23,702 nt of DNA. Origin: Campylobacterales bacterium. Lineage in GTDB: Bacteria > Campylobacterota_A > Desulfurellia > JAADFJ01. Made by a program: the position numbers and the translations under genes. The notes under the pieces are model-generated. The model saw only the letters and a list, made by a program, of their open reading frames with translations. It did no database searches and had not been told where the DNA came from. Below are positions 14,831 to 22,025 of this stretch, one piece after another; the stretch's first letter is position 1; every line of letters starts with the position of its first letter. The stretch is taken from positions 1 to 23,702 of the forward strand of contig JALWSW010000097.1 of NCBI GenBank assembly GCA_027080125.1. Reading direction: 5' to 3'.

Positions 14831-15267
14831 TAAGCTATAATCTCACACCCGGCAGCTATCAATTGCTCTTTCGCGGCTGAAGACATAGGAATATTGTCAA
14901 TCCTAAGCTTTTTGTTTATTGTTCCGTTGGCAAGAATCTTAATGGCAGAACGCCTGCTTGAAATCAGTCCGGCTTTATAGATTGATTGTCTATCAACCAG
15001 GTCACCGTCATTAAATTTTCTATCAAGCCCACTTAAGGAAACAATTTCAAACTCTGTCCTGTTTAAAGATTTGAATCCTCTCTTTGGAACGCGCCTTATA
15101 AGTGGCATCTGACCGCCTTCAAAATAGGGACCTTTTGCCCCACCTGAGCGGGATTTCTGACCCTTCGTTCCTCTTCCGGCGGTAGTTCCCCAACCCGAGG
15201 AATCTCCTCTGCCGATTCTCTTTTTATTTTTATAAACCGTTTTTGAAAGATTATTAAGCGTTAACAT
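14830..15267 (-). CDS. rplO: 50S ribosomal protein L15
   Basis: L15 (145 residues) is an early large-subunit assembly protein with a long basic N-terminal extension. Typical sequence includes GRGDSSGWGTTAGRGTKGQ, GGQMPLIRRVPKRGF and ILANGTINKKL. I place the start at ATG 15267, which gives the family N-terminus MLTLNNLSK and has GGAGGA upstream; an in-frame start 30 nt earlier (15297) adds residues not seen in L15. The start overlaps the rpmD end by 14 nt and the stop shares one base with the secY start. Confidence 0.97.
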   Translation of the reverse strand: MLTLNNLSKTVYKNKKRIGRGDSSGWGTTAGRGTKGQKSRSGGAKGPYFEGGQMPLIRRVPKRGFKSLNRTEFEIVSLSGLDRKFNDGDLVDRQSIYKAGLISSRRSAIKILANGTINKKLRIDNIPMSSAAKEQLIAAGCEIIA

Positions 15268-15454
15268 CTTTATCCTCCACATTACTGCAGGAAACAAGAA
15301 ATGAAATCTTATTCACCATTCCTCTTACCTGCGGAGTATCCTTCAAAATTACACTGCTTCCCGTCTTATTGAGACCCAAGCTATGGGCAATAATTTTGAA
15401 CCGCTTATCTTTGCCGGCAAGTCCTCTTCTAAGCGTAATTTTTATCATGCTCAT
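15254..15454 (-). CDS. rpmD: 50S ribosomal protein L30
   Basis: L30 (66 residues) is a small globular protein of the 50S subunit. The core IKITLRRGLAGKDKRFKIIA, then SLGLNKTGSSVILKDTPQVRGMVNKISFLV, is unmistakable. A tail of about ten residues (SCSNVEDKDVNA) extends beyond the usual end and contains the rplO Shine-Dalgarno site and start codon in another frame, which may explain the tail. ATG 15454 forms an ATGA junction with the rpsE stop, with GAGGAA 8 nt upstream. Confidence 0.97.
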   Translation of the reverse strand: MSMIKITLRRGLAGKDKRFKIIAHSLGLNKTGSSVILKDTPQVRGMVNKISFLVSCSNVEDKDVNA

Positions 15455-15933
15455 TTGGATTCTTCCTCTTTGCCTCTGGCGGCAATATCCTCATAGGTTC
15501 TAAGAGCTTTGAGTGCGGCTACTGTAGCCTGAGCAACATTAAACGGATTGTTGGTGGCAAGCGACTTGGCAACCACATCTTTATACCCTGATGCCTCAAG
15601 TATCGCCCTCATCGTCCCGCCTGAAACAATGCCAGTCCCCTTTTTGGCAGGTCTTATCATAACCATGCCGGAACCGCGTTTCATAATTATCTTATGCGGC
15701 AATGTTCCTTTTACTATTGGAACCTCAAAAAGATGCTCCTTTGCTTTTTTTGCGGCTTTGCTTATGGCATCTGAAACCAGTCTCGATTTGGCTCCAGCAA
15801 CACCTACTCTGCCCTGCTTGTCTCCTACCGCAACAAGCGCGTTAAATCGGAATCTCCTTCCGCCTTTAACTACTTTTGCAATCCTTCCTACATGAATCAA
15901 ATACTCGCTAAAATTGTCCTGTTCTTTTTCCAC
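15451..15933 (-). CDS. rpsE: 30S ribosomal protein S5 (GTG start)
   Basis: S5 (160 residues) shapes the mRNA entry region and decoding fidelity. The S5 domain has RIAKVVKGGRRFRFNALVAVGDKQGRVG, followed by HKIIMKRGSGMVMIRPAKKGTGIVSGGTMRAILE and NNPFNVAQATVAALKAL. The start is GTG 15933, placed 5 nt after a strong AAAGGAG; the in-frame TTG at 15948 lies upstream of that ribosome site and is unlikely. The gene begins 11 nt after the rplR stop and ends in an ATGA overlap with rpmD. Confidence 0.96.
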   Translation of the reverse strand: MEKEQDNFSEYLIHVGRIAKVVKGGRRFRFNALVAVGDKQGRVGVAGAKSRLVSDAISKAAKKAKEHLFEVPIVKGTLPHKIIMKRGSGMVMIRPAKKGTGIVSGGTMRAILEASGYKDVVAKSLATNNPFNVAQATVAALKALRTYEDIAARGKEEESK

Positions 15934-15944
15934 ATAAACTCCTT

Positions 15945-16304
15945 TCAAAATTTTAGCCCCGCCTTTCTGGCAGCCTCAGCAATAGCTTTGATACATCCGT
16001 GATATTGATAGCCAGATCTATCAAATACCACCTCTTTTATGCCTTTCTTTACCGCTCTTTCGGCAATAAGAGTGCCAACCGATTGCGCGGACGTCTTATT
16101 TGCGCCTTTAAATTTTGCAAGATCCTTTTCCAAGTTCGACGCACTTACAAGCGTTCTACCGTTAACATCATCAATAAGCTGAGCATATATATGCAGATTA
16201 CTTTTGAACACCGACATTCTCGGTCGTGTCTCTGTTCCGCTGATTCTATTTCTTAATCTTCTATGACGTCTTATTCTTCTTACTTTTTTTATTTCAACCG
16301 ACAT
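15945..16304 (-). CDS. rplR: 50S ribosomal protein L18
   Basis: L18 (119 residues) binds 5S rRNA and helps attach the central protuberance. The basic N-terminus (KKVRRIRRHRRLRNRISG) precedes the conserved RPRMSVFKSNLHIYAQLIDD, the AQSVGTLIAERAVKKGI helix, and the end FDRSGYQYHGCIKAIAEAARKAGLKF. Length is standard. ATG 16304 is 7 nt after the rplF stop. The last codons contain part of the ribosome site used by rpsE. Confidence 0.98.
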   Translation of the reverse strand: MSVEIKKVRRIRRHRRLRNRISGTETRPRMSVFKSNLHIYAQLIDDVNGRTLVSASNLEKDLAKFKGANKTSAQSVGTLIAERAVKKGIKEVVFDRSGYQYHGCIKAIAEAARKAGLKF

Positions 16305-16311
16305 TCCTACC

Positions 16312-16851
16312 TCACTTACCAGCAGTTTTGCCCACTTTTTTTCTTATCCTTTCATCACTGTATCTTATGCCTTTTCCTTTATACGGCTCCGGGGGTCTGA
16401 GTGATCTGATATCGGAGGCAGCCTGCCCTACCTTCTGCTTATCTATGCCACTTACAACAATTGTCACGCCCCTCTTATCAACTTCGCAATTCACCTCCGG
16501 AGGGATATTATATATCACCGGATGCGAATAACCTATATTTAAAGTCAGCCTGCCTTTCTCAACACTGGCACGATATCCTACTCCCACAAGTTCAAGCGTT
16601 TTTTTGTATCCTTTTGAAACACCTGTAATCATGTTGTCTATCAAGGCTCTTGTTGTTCCCTGCATAGCCTGGTTTGACAACGACTCTTCAGTCTTTATTC
16701 TTAAAACATTATCATCTTTTTCAATAACGATTCCCGGGTAAAGATCTAATGTAAGGCTACCGTTTTTGCCCTCAACCTTAACCGTTCTCCCCTCAACTGC
16801 AACAGTAACATCGGTTGCTATCTCAATCGGTTTATTGCCAATACGACTCAT
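16312..16851 (-). CDS. rplF: 50S ribosomal protein L6
   Basis: L6 (179 residues) consists of two repeated domains and lies near the sarcin-ricin loop and factor-binding centre. MSRIGNKPIEIATDVTV, the central GVSKGYKKTLELVGVGYRA, and the C-terminal SLRPPEPYKGKGIRYSDERIRKKVGKTAGK are typical. Length matches bacterial L6. ATG 16851 follows rpsH by 23 nt, one of the larger gaps in this compact cluster, and the gene is followed by rplR after 7 nt. Confidence 0.98.
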   Translation of the reverse strand: MSRIGNKPIEIATDVTVAVEGRTVKVEGKNGSLTLDLYPGIVIEKDDNVLRIKTEESLSNQAMQGTTRALIDNMITGVSKGYKKTLELVGVGYRASVEKGRLTLNIGYSHPVIYNIPPEVNCEVDKRGVTIVVSGIDKQKVGQAASDIRSLRPPEPYKGKGIRYSDERIRKKVGKTAGK

Positions 16852-16874
16852 AAACTATACCTCACCCTTTAGAT

Positions 16875-17255
16875 TCAGAAAATCTGACATATTATCTCTC
16901 CGCCAATTTTCTGCTCTTTAGCTTCCGCTGTACTCATAACTCCCCTGCTTGTAGAAATAATCTCTTTGCCCAATCCGTTATACGGAAGCACAATCTCATC
17001 AACCGTTTTGTAAACCCTTAAACTCGGTTTGCTGATGCGTTTGAATATTCTAAATGACGGATTGCCTTTTTTATCATACTTCAACTTAACGCTCACCGAC
17101 AACCCTTTCTCGCTGTATCCTTCAATATAGCCTTCTTCTTCCAGAATTTTAAGAATATTTCTTACCATCTTGGAATTACGCAACGCAACATATTTGCGTT
17201 TCATCATAGCCGCATTCTTAATCTTTACTATAGCATCGGTTATTGTATCTTGCAT
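16875..17255 (-). CDS. rpsH: 30S ribosomal protein S8
   Basis: S8 (126 residues) is a primary 16S rRNA-binding protein of the central domain. MQDTITDAIVKIKNAAMMKRKYV is the normal N-terminus, and the C-terminal half shows SKPSLRVYKTVDEI and STSRGVMSTAEAKEQKIGGEIICQIF. The start at ATG 17255 is set by this alignment; a longer frame reaching 17375 only reads rpsN out of frame. It begins 2 nt after the rpsN stop, and the likely ribosome site (AAGGCGAG) lies inside rpsN. In E. coli S8 also represses the spc operon; no separate target region is visible here. Confidence 0.97.
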   Translation of the reverse strand: MQDTITDAIVKIKNAAMMKRKYVALRNSKMVRNILKILEEEGYIEGYSEKGLSVSVKLKYDKKGNPSFRIFKRISKPSLRVYKTVDEIVLPYNGLGKEIISTSRGVMSTAEAKEQKIGGEIICQIF

Positions 17256-17257
17256 CG

Positions 17258-17443
17258 TTACCAGCTCGCCTTTGTTACACCGGGTATCTCTCCCCAGCTT
17301 GCCATTCTTCTGAAGCAGATTCTGCATAATCCGAATCGTCTGATATAGCCTCTCGGTCTTCCGCATACAGAACATCTATTGTATCCCCTAACCTTGTATT
17401 TAGGTGCTCTTTTGCTCTTTTCAATTAAAGCCTTCTTCGCCAA
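17258..17443 (-). CDS. rpsN: 30S ribosomal protein S14, type Z (TTG start)
   Basis: S14 (61 residues) is the short zinc-binding type Z, with ligands C24, C27, C40 and C43 (CSVC and CRIC). The long zinc-free form is about 100 residues and is common in Proteobacteria and Cyanobacteria. YKVRGYNRC and RRFGLCRICFR are characteristic, as is the end GVTKASW. The start is TTG 17443, preceded by AGGAGG (17453-17448) that overlaps the region just after the rplE stop. The rpsH start lies 2 nt after its stop. Confidence 0.98.
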   Translation of the reverse strand: MAKKALIEKSKRAPKYKVRGYNRCSVCGRPRGYIRRFGLCRICFRRMASWGEIPGVTKASW

Positions 17444-17455
17444 ATTTACCTCCTG

Positions 17456-18007
17456 CTATTTTCTAAACGGCATTCCAAGCCCTTCAAGCAATGCCTTGCC
17501 CTCTTCTGCAGTTTTAGCGGTTGTGAGAAACGAAATAGACATTCCATGAATCTTTGAGACCTTATCATACTCAATTTCAGGAAAAATTAACTGCTCTCTC
17601 ACACCAATGCTAAAATTGCCTTTCAAATCAAAACTCCTTGCCGATACACCTTTAAAATCCCTGACCCTTGGCAATGCAAAGGTAATAAAACGATCAAAAA
17701 AGTCATACATTCTACCGGACCTTAAGGTAACCATGCATCCTATAGGCATACCCTTTCTTACCTTGAAATTTGCAATTGAACGTCTTGCACGCGTTATTAC
17801 CGCCTTTTGTCCTGTGATCTGAGAAAGCTCCTCCGCTGCAGCATCAAGCAGTTTTATATCGTTGACTGCCTCACCCATTCCAACATTTATAACAATCTTA
17901 ACGAGCTTAGGCGCTTCCATAACATTCTTGTAACGAAAACGCTTCATCAGCTCAGGAATTACCTCTTCTTTATATTTTGTCTCTATGCGTGATCTGTATT
18001 CAGCCAT
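17456..18007 (-). CDS. rplE: 50S ribosomal protein L5
   Basis: L5 (183 residues) forms the 5S rRNA complex with L18 and contacts the P-site tRNA and S13. Visible conserved parts are NVMEAPKLVKIVINVGMGEA, ITGQKAVITRARRSIANFKVRKGMPIGC, LRSGRMYDFFDRFITFALPRVRDFKG, GNFSIGVREQLIFPEIEYDKV and the terminal EEGKALLEGLGMPF. Length is standard. ATG 18007 is 3 nt after the rplX stop, leaving no room for an intergenic S8 target such as the one at this junction in E. coli. Confidence 0.98.
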   Translation of the reverse strand: MAEYRSRIETKYKEEVIPELMKRFRYKNVMEAPKLVKIVINVGMGEAVNDIKLLDAAAEELSQITGQKAVITRARRSIANFKVRKGMPIGCMVTLRSGRMYDFFDRFITFALPRVRDFKGVSARSFDLKGNFSIGVREQLIFPEIEYDKVSKIHGMSISFLTTAKTAEEGKALLEGLGMPFRK

Positions 18008-18010
18008 CTT

Positions 18011-18343
18011 CTACTCCGCTCTTAGATCTTCGTTGCATTTTTTGCAGAATCGTATTTTTCTGCCATCCTCGAGAAACCTTATTCCTATTCTTGTTATTTT
18101 ATTGCAATGCGGACACTCCAACTGAACATTCGAAATTGCAATCGGCATCTCTTTGTCCACTATTCCGCCTTTACTTTTTTGACTCGATTTAAGATGCTTC
18201 TTAGCAACGTTAACATTCTCCACAATTACCCTGAGCGAATCACCTTTTTTAAAGCTTATTATCTTTCCGGTTTTACCTTTTTCTCTGCCGGAAATCACCC
18301 TGACGGTATCGCCTTTTCTCAATCTTGTTTTTATACCTGCCAT
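18011..18343 (-). CDS. rplX: 50S ribosomal protein L24, with zinc motif
   Basis: L24 (110 residues) initiates 50S assembly and lies at the exit tunnel. The KOW motif is at about 10-37 (KGDTVRVISGREKGKTGKI), then NVNVAKKHLK. Four C-terminal cysteines, C77, C80, C100 and C103, form a CxxC-x19-CxxC pattern likely to bind zinc. The start is ATG 18343, giving MAGIKTRLRKGD with a GGGAAG site upstream; a longer frame to 18403 would overlap rplN and has no family support. The 40-nt gap before it is the largest within the ribosomal cluster. Confidence 0.97.
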   Translation of the reverse strand: MAGIKTRLRKGDTVRVISGREKGKTGKIISFKKGDSLRVIVENVNVAKKHLKSSQKSKGGIVDKEMPIAISNVQLECPHCNKITRIGIRFLEDGRKIRFCKKCNEDLRAE

Positions 18344-18383
18344 ATCACACTTCCCGTTTTCAAACCACAAATCTTTTGTCTCA

Positions 18384-18752
18384 TCACAGCACCTCTGGTG
18401 CAAGCGATATAATTTTCATATACCCTCTTCTTCTGAGTTCCCTGCCTACCGGGCCGAAAACGCGCGTGCCAACCGGCTCCTTCTGATTGTTCACAATAAC
18501 AGCGGCATTATCATCAAATTTTATATAGCTGCCATCGTCTCTTCTTACTTCTTTGCTTGTTCTGACTACAACAGCCTTTACAACATCACCTTTTTTAACC
18601 TTGCCATTAGGAACTGATTCCTTTACCGAAGCAACGATAAGATCTCCGAGCGAAGCATATCTTCTTTTTGAGCCTCCTAAAACCTTTATACAACCTATCT
18701 GCTTTGCTCCGGAGTTATCAGCAACCCTTAATCGTGTTTCCTGCTGAATCAT
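18384..18752 (-). CDS. rplN: 50S ribosomal protein L14
   Basis: L14 (122 residues) sits at the subunit interface and contributes to intersubunit bridges. MIQQETRLRVADNSGAKQIG, KVKKGDVVKAVVVRT, FDDNAAVIVNNQKEPVGTRVFGPVGRELR and the terminal ISLAPEVL are all typical. The length is the family standard. ATG 18752 forms an ATGA overlap with the rpsQ stop. Confidence 0.99.
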   Translation of the reverse strand: MIQQETRLRVADNSGAKQIGCIKVLGGSKRRYASLGDLIVASVKESVPNGKVKKGDVVKAVVVRTSKEVRRDDGSYIKFDDNAAVIVNNQKEPVGTRVFGPVGRELRRRGYMKIISLAPEVL

Positions 18753-19000
18753 CGGTTACTCTCCTGCAAGCCCTCAACGATAAAGTGCTTATGTCTGCTG
18801 AGCGGCCTTATCTCTCTTATTATAACCTTATCTCCCTGCTTATACCGATTAGTGGCATCGTGAGCTATAAATCGTTTTTTGCGGTTTATCACCTTTTTTG
18901 TTCGCGCATCTTTGACACGTCTTTGAACCAGCACAACCACCGATTTATCCATCTTATCGCTCACAACAACGCCTTTCAATCTTGTTTTGTTCTCGTTCAT
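18749..19000 (-). CDS. rpsQ: 30S ribosomal protein S17
   Basis: S17 (83 residues) is an OB-fold protein that binds 16S rRNA early in assembly. GVVVSDKMDKSVVVLVQRRV, KKRFIAHDATNRYKQGDKVIIREIRPLSRHKHF are the diagnostic segments. Length is standard. It is joined by 4-nt ATGA overlaps on both sides: with rpmC upstream and rplN downstream, so translation is probably coupled through rpmC-rpsQ-rplN. Confidence 0.98.
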   Translation of the reverse strand: MNENKTRLKGVVVSDKMDKSVVVLVQRRVKDARTKKVINRKKRFIAHDATNRYKQGDKVIIREIRPLSRHKHFIVEGLQESNR

Positions 19001-19188
19001 TGCGTCACCTTCATATTTAAAGCGGTAAGAGTTCGTGCAAGATCCTTCTTCAGCTTTTTTATCATCATCGGGTCTTCAATCTCCTCCGCGCTCTTTCTCA
19101 TTCTCAGGGTAAAAATTTCCCTTCTCAAATCGTTAGCCTTTTTCTCCAAATCCTTTCTATCAAGATTTACAAGCTCTTTGTAATTCAT
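18997..19188 (-). CDS. rpmC: 50S ribosomal protein L29
   Basis: L29 (63 residues) is a two-helix protein next to the exit tunnel and a contact for trigger factor and SRP. MNYKELVNLDRKDLEKKAN and LRREIFTLRMRKSAEEIEDPMMIKKLKKDLARTLTAL fit the family. I chose ATG 19188, which shares its A with the rplP stop (TGATG), rather than the GTG one codon earlier; the AAGGAA site suits it. The stop overlaps the rpsQ start by 4 nt. Confidence 0.96.
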   Translation of the reverse strand: MNYKELVNLDRKDLEKKANDLRREIFTLRMRKSAEEIEDPMMIKKLKKDLARTLTALNMKVTQ

Positions 19189-19604
19189 CACTGTTCCTTC
19201 GAGACAAATTTAACCGCAATAGGCAGTTTGCTTGCTGCAAGCCTCATTGCCTTTGCCGCCATCGCTTCATCCACACCGCCGATTTCAAACAGAATTCTCC
19301 CCGGCTGAATCGGAGCAACCCAAACTTCAGGATTGCCTTTCCCTTTGCCCATCCTGGTTTCGGCAGGTTTCTTTGTAAGCACCTTGTGAGGGAATATCCT
19401 TATCCATATCTTACCGCTCTTAGCTAAGCTACGATTAAGCGCAACCCTGGCCGCTTCTATCTGTCTTGCGGTAATCTCAGCCCAATCCAGAGCCTTCATA
19501 CCATAATCTCCAAAACTAACCCTGCTTCCGCCTTTAGCGTTTCCATCCAGCTTCCCTCTTCCACGCTGCGGTTTTCTATATTTTGTTCTTTTAGGCATTA
19601 ACAT
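19188..19604 (-). CDS. rplP: 50S ribosomal protein L16
   Basis: L16 (138 residues) organises the A-site tRNA and peptidyl-transferase surroundings. MLMPKRTKYRKPQRGRGKL, FGDYGMKALDWAEITARQIEAARVA, IWIRIFPHKVLTKKPAETRMGKGKGNPE and VAPIQPGRILFEIGGV are all present. Length is standard. ATG 19604 follows rpsC by 19 nt, with a GGGGTGA site before it. Confidence 0.98.
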   Translation of the reverse strand: MLMPKRTKYRKPQRGRGKLDGNAKGGSRVSFGDYGMKALDWAEITARQIEAARVALNRSLAKSGKIWIRIFPHKVLTKKPAETRMGKGKGNPEVWVAPIQPGRILFEIGGVDEAMAAKAMRLAASKLPIAVKFVSKEQ

Positions 19605-19623
19605 AGCGATTCACCCCTGCAAC

Positions 19624-20283
19624 TTATTTCTTGGTTGTGGCGGAAGCATGCTCCGCAGAATTATGATTACTGGATTTGCAGACCCACACTTTCACACCTA
19701 TAACACCAGCTAAGGTCATCGATTCTGCAAAACCATAACTTATATCTGCGGTGAGAGTGTGAAGAGGAACCCTTCCTTCCATTATCCACTCCCTTCGCCT
19801 CATTTCAGCCCCGCCAAGTCTTCCTGAACAAGCAATTTTTATCCCCTCGGCGCCGTTCTTTTTTGCAAGCATCACTGCCCTTTTCATAGCTTTTCTGTAA
19901 AAAACCCTCTTTTCAAGCTGCAATGCTATATTTTCGGCGATAAGTTGGGCATCCAGATCTATCATCGGCACCTGTTTCACATCAACAGAAAACTCATAAT
20001 TTGTAAACTTCTTAATGTATTCTTTAAGTTTCTCTATCTCTCCGCCCTTTCTTCCTATGATAATTCCGGGTCTGGAGGCATGTATTACAGCATGAACATG
20101 GTCGCTCTTTCTCTCAAGAACTATAGAGGAAATTCCGGCATAATAAAACTTCTTTTTTATGGCGTTTCGAATCATTATATCCTCGCTTAGCCAAGCCTTA
20201 TAGTTCTTTTTGTTATACCAGTTCGAAAGCCAGCCTTTATTTATACCAATGCGCAACGAAACAGGATTTACCTTTTGACCCAA
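19624..20283 (-). CDS. rpsC: 30S ribosomal protein S3 (TTG start)
   Basis: S3 (219 residues) lines the mRNA entry channel and has helicase-related function. MGQKVNPVSLRIGINKGW is the standard N-terminus; the type-II KH domain carries RPGIIIGRKGGEIEKLK with GRKGG; the C-terminal domain shows SGRLGGAEMRRREW, EGRVPLHTLTADI and GVIGVKVWV. The start is TTG 20283, preceded by GGGAGGTGAT, which is strongly complementary to the 16S 3' end. An ATG at 20288 is out of frame and closes quickly. The tail after KVWV (SSNHNSAEHASATTKK) is variable, as in the family. Confidence 0.97.
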   Translation of the reverse strand: MGQKVNPVSLRIGINKGWLSNWYNKKNYKAWLSEDIMIRNAIKKKFYYAGISSIVLERKSDHVHAVIHASRPGIIIGRKGGEIEKLKEYIKKFTNYEFSVDVKQVPMIDLDAQLIAENIALQLEKRVFYRKAMKRAVMLAKKNGAEGIKIACSGRLGGAEMRRREWIMEGRVPLHTLTADISYGFAESMTLAGVIGVKVWVCKSSNHNSAEHASATTKK

Positions 20284-20287
20284 AACA

Positions 20288-20626
20288 TCACCTCCCTATC
20301 TTCATCGTAACTTTTATATTGCTAAATCGTTTAAGTATTCTATATGCCCTGCCCATAGCCCTGGGTTTTATTCTTTTCATACGCATTCCATCATCAGCGG
20401 TAACGTTGGCTACTATCAGTCTGTCAATATCAACACCCTGATTTTCGGCATTGGCAACAGCCGCATAAAGCATTTTATACAAAATATAAGCAGCTTTTTT
20501 AGGCATAAACTTAAGTATTGTAAGTGCCTCTTCGGCGGTTTTGCCTTTTATATGATCTATGACAACCCGAACCTTTCTGGGGGCAATACGCGCTCCTTTC
20601 ACATAGCTTACAATTTTTTCAGCCAT
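20288..20626 (-). CDS. rplV: 50S ribosomal protein L22
   Basis: L22 (112 residues) extends a hairpin into the peptide exit tunnel. VSYVKGARIAPRKVRVVIDHIKG, the core ALTILKFMPKKAAYILYKMLYAAVANAEN, and the hairpin end RMKRIKPRAMGRAYRILKRFSNIKVTM are recognisable. Length is standard. ATG 20626 is one nucleotide after the rpsS stop, with AGGAAAG upstream; its last codons provide the GGAGG used by rpsC. Confidence 0.98.
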   Translation of the reverse strand: MAEKIVSYVKGARIAPRKVRVVIDHIKGKTAEEALTILKFMPKKAAYILYKMLYAAVANAENQGVDIDRLIVANVTADDGMRMKRIKPRAMGRAYRILKRFSNIKVTMKIGR

Positions 20627-20627
20627 T

Positions 20628-20909
20628 TTACTTTCCTATTTTCTTTTGAACAACACCGCGATGACCTCTGAAAGTCCTTGTCGGTGCAAATTCGCCCAGT
20701 TTATGCCCAACCATCTCTTCGGTAATATAAACCGGTATAAACTTGTTTCCGTTATGCACGGCAAAGGTTACGCCCACAAACTCAGGCATCACCGTAGAGC
20801 GTCTTGACCATGTTTTAATAGGTTTTTTCTTCTTTTCCCGCTGCATCTTTTCAACCTTTTTAAGTAATTTAGCATCAACAAACGGTCCTTTTTTTATAGA
20901 TCGCGGCAC
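20628..20909 (-). CDS. rpsS: 30S ribosomal protein S19 (GTG start)
   Basis: S19 (93 residues) pairs with S13 in the 30S head. PRSIKKGPFVDAKLLKKVEK, KTWSRRSTVMPEFVGVTFAVHNGNKFIPVYITEEMVGHKLGEFAPTRTFRGH cover the whole family profile; each part is conserved. The start is GTG 20909, with AGGAGGAG that overlaps the rplB stop codon. A single base separates its stop from rplV. Confidence 0.98.
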   Translation of the reverse strand: MPRSIKKGPFVDAKLLKKVEKMQREKKKKPIKTWSRRSTVMPEFVGVTFAVHNGNKFIPVYITEEMVGHKLGEFAPTRTFRGHRGVVQKKIGK

Positions 20910-20917
20910 AACTCCTC

Positions 20918-21736
20918 CTACCTTCTTTTAACTATATATTTATCTGTCTGCTTGTTTTTCCGTGTTCGATGCCCTTTGGTCGGTTTTCCCCACGGAGTCA
21001 CCGGATTTCTTCCCGTTCCCATCTTTCCTTCACCGCCTCCATGCGGGTGATCTACAGGGTTCATAGCATTTCCTCTCACGTGAGGTCTCCTGCCGATATG
21101 TCTGCTGCGTCCCGCATTTCCAAGCGAGATATTGGAATGCTCGCTATTTGAAACCTGACCAATAGTCGCCATACAATCTAGCGGGACTATCCTCACCTCG
21201 CCTGAGGGCATCTTCAGATGAGCAAATCCGGATTCCTTCGCAAGCAGCTGAACGATTGTTCCTGCTGCTCTGGCTATTTTGCCTCCGCCTCCGGGCTTCA
21301 ACTCAACATTATGCACAAAACTACCCGAAGGAATATTTCTGAGCGGCATACTGTTGCCCACCTTTATCTCGGACTTCTCATCGCTCACTATTATATCACC
21401 TTTTTTTAAACCCTCAGGGGCAACTATATATCTTTTTTCTCCGTCTATGTAGTTTATCAACGCAATCCATGCACTTCTGTTAGGATCATACTCTATAGAG
21501 GCAACCTTTCCGTTAATTCCTTTTTTGGATCTCTTAAAATCAATGATTCTGTATCTTCTTTTGTGACCGCCACCTCTATGGAAAGAAGTTATCCTTCCAT
21601 AAGCATTCCTGCCACCGGTTTTCTTTAAAGATTTGGTCAATCTTTTTTCAGGTTTTTTAGCCGTCAGCTCACTAAAATCGCTGACCGACATAAAACGTCG
21701 GGATTTGGTGTACGGCTTATAAAGTTTTACTCCCAC
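20918..21736 (-). CDS. rplB: 50S ribosomal protein L2 (GTG start)
   Basis: L2 (272 residues) is needed for subunit association and peptidyl transfer. The N-terminus (GVKLYKPYTKSRRFMSV), GRNAYGRITSFHRGGGHKRRYRIIDF, the SH3-like SIEYDPNRSAWIALI, and the C-terminal GNAMNPVDHPHGGGEG loop with the functionally important histidine are present. The start is GTG 21736, 4 nt after GGAGG; it matches the family N-terminus. It lies 10 nt after rplW and 8 nt ahead of rpsS. Confidence 0.98.
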   Translation of the reverse strand: MGVKLYKPYTKSRRFMSVSDFSELTAKKPEKRLTKSLKKTGGRNAYGRITSFHRGGGHKRRYRIIDFKRSKKGINGKVASIEYDPNRSAWIALINYIDGEKRYIVAPEGLKKGDIIVSDEKSEIKVGNSMPLRNIPSGSFVHNVELKPGGGGKIARAAGTIVQLLAKESGFAHLKMPSGEVRIVPLDCMATIGQVSNSEHSNISLGNAGRSRHIGRRPHVRGNAMNPVDHPHGGGEGKMGTGRNPVTPWGKPTKGHRTRKNKQTDKYIVKRR

Positions 21737-21746
21737 TTTGCCTCCC

Positions 21747-22025
21747 TCATAGCTCCTTTATCTCTTCACCCTCTTTCAAGGTCACTATCGACTTAACCCT
21801 TCTCTTTCTGAAACCTTCTATATTCTTGAAACGCTTTTTCTTTTTCGGAAGATTTATTATATTGACCTTTTCCACCTTCGCTTTAAAAAAGGTTTCAACA
21901 AAACGTTTAATCTCATTTTTCGTAGCCCTTGGGTCAACGTAAAAATGCAGCTTCCCAAACTCAGCATCCTTAACCGATTTTTCTGTCAGAACTCTGCCTT
22001 TGATAATAGAAAATTTATCCTTCAT
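21747..22025 (-). CDS. rplW: 50S ribosomal protein L23
   Basis: L23 (92 residues) surrounds the exit tunnel and docks trigger factor and SRP. IIKGRVLTEKSVKDAEFGKLHFYVDPRATKNEIKRFVETFF, KVEKVNIINLPKKKKRF and the end RVKSIVTLKEGEEI are the family pattern. ATG 22025 overlaps the end of rplD by 11 nt; this overlap and the 10-nt gap to rplB match a tightly coupled S10 operon. Confidence 0.97.
   Translation of the reverse strand: MKDKFSIIKGRVLTEKSVKDAEFGKLHFYVDPRATKNEIKRFVETFFKAKVEKVNIINLPKKKKRFKNIEGFRKRRVKSIVTLKEGEEIKEL

Noticed and set aside
17256..17375. Forty-codon N-terminal extension of rpsH
   Set aside because: It reads rpsN out of frame, and the S8 family N-terminus starts at ATG 17255.
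18333..18385. Seventeen-codon open frame starting at the rplN stop (ATG 18385)
   Set aside because: No distinct ribosome site, no resemblance to a leader peptide with regulatory codons, and it runs into rplX; most likely chance.
18344..18403. Twenty-codon N-terminal extension of rplX
   Set aside because: It overlaps the rplN end and is not found in L24; ATG 18343 has its own ribosome site.
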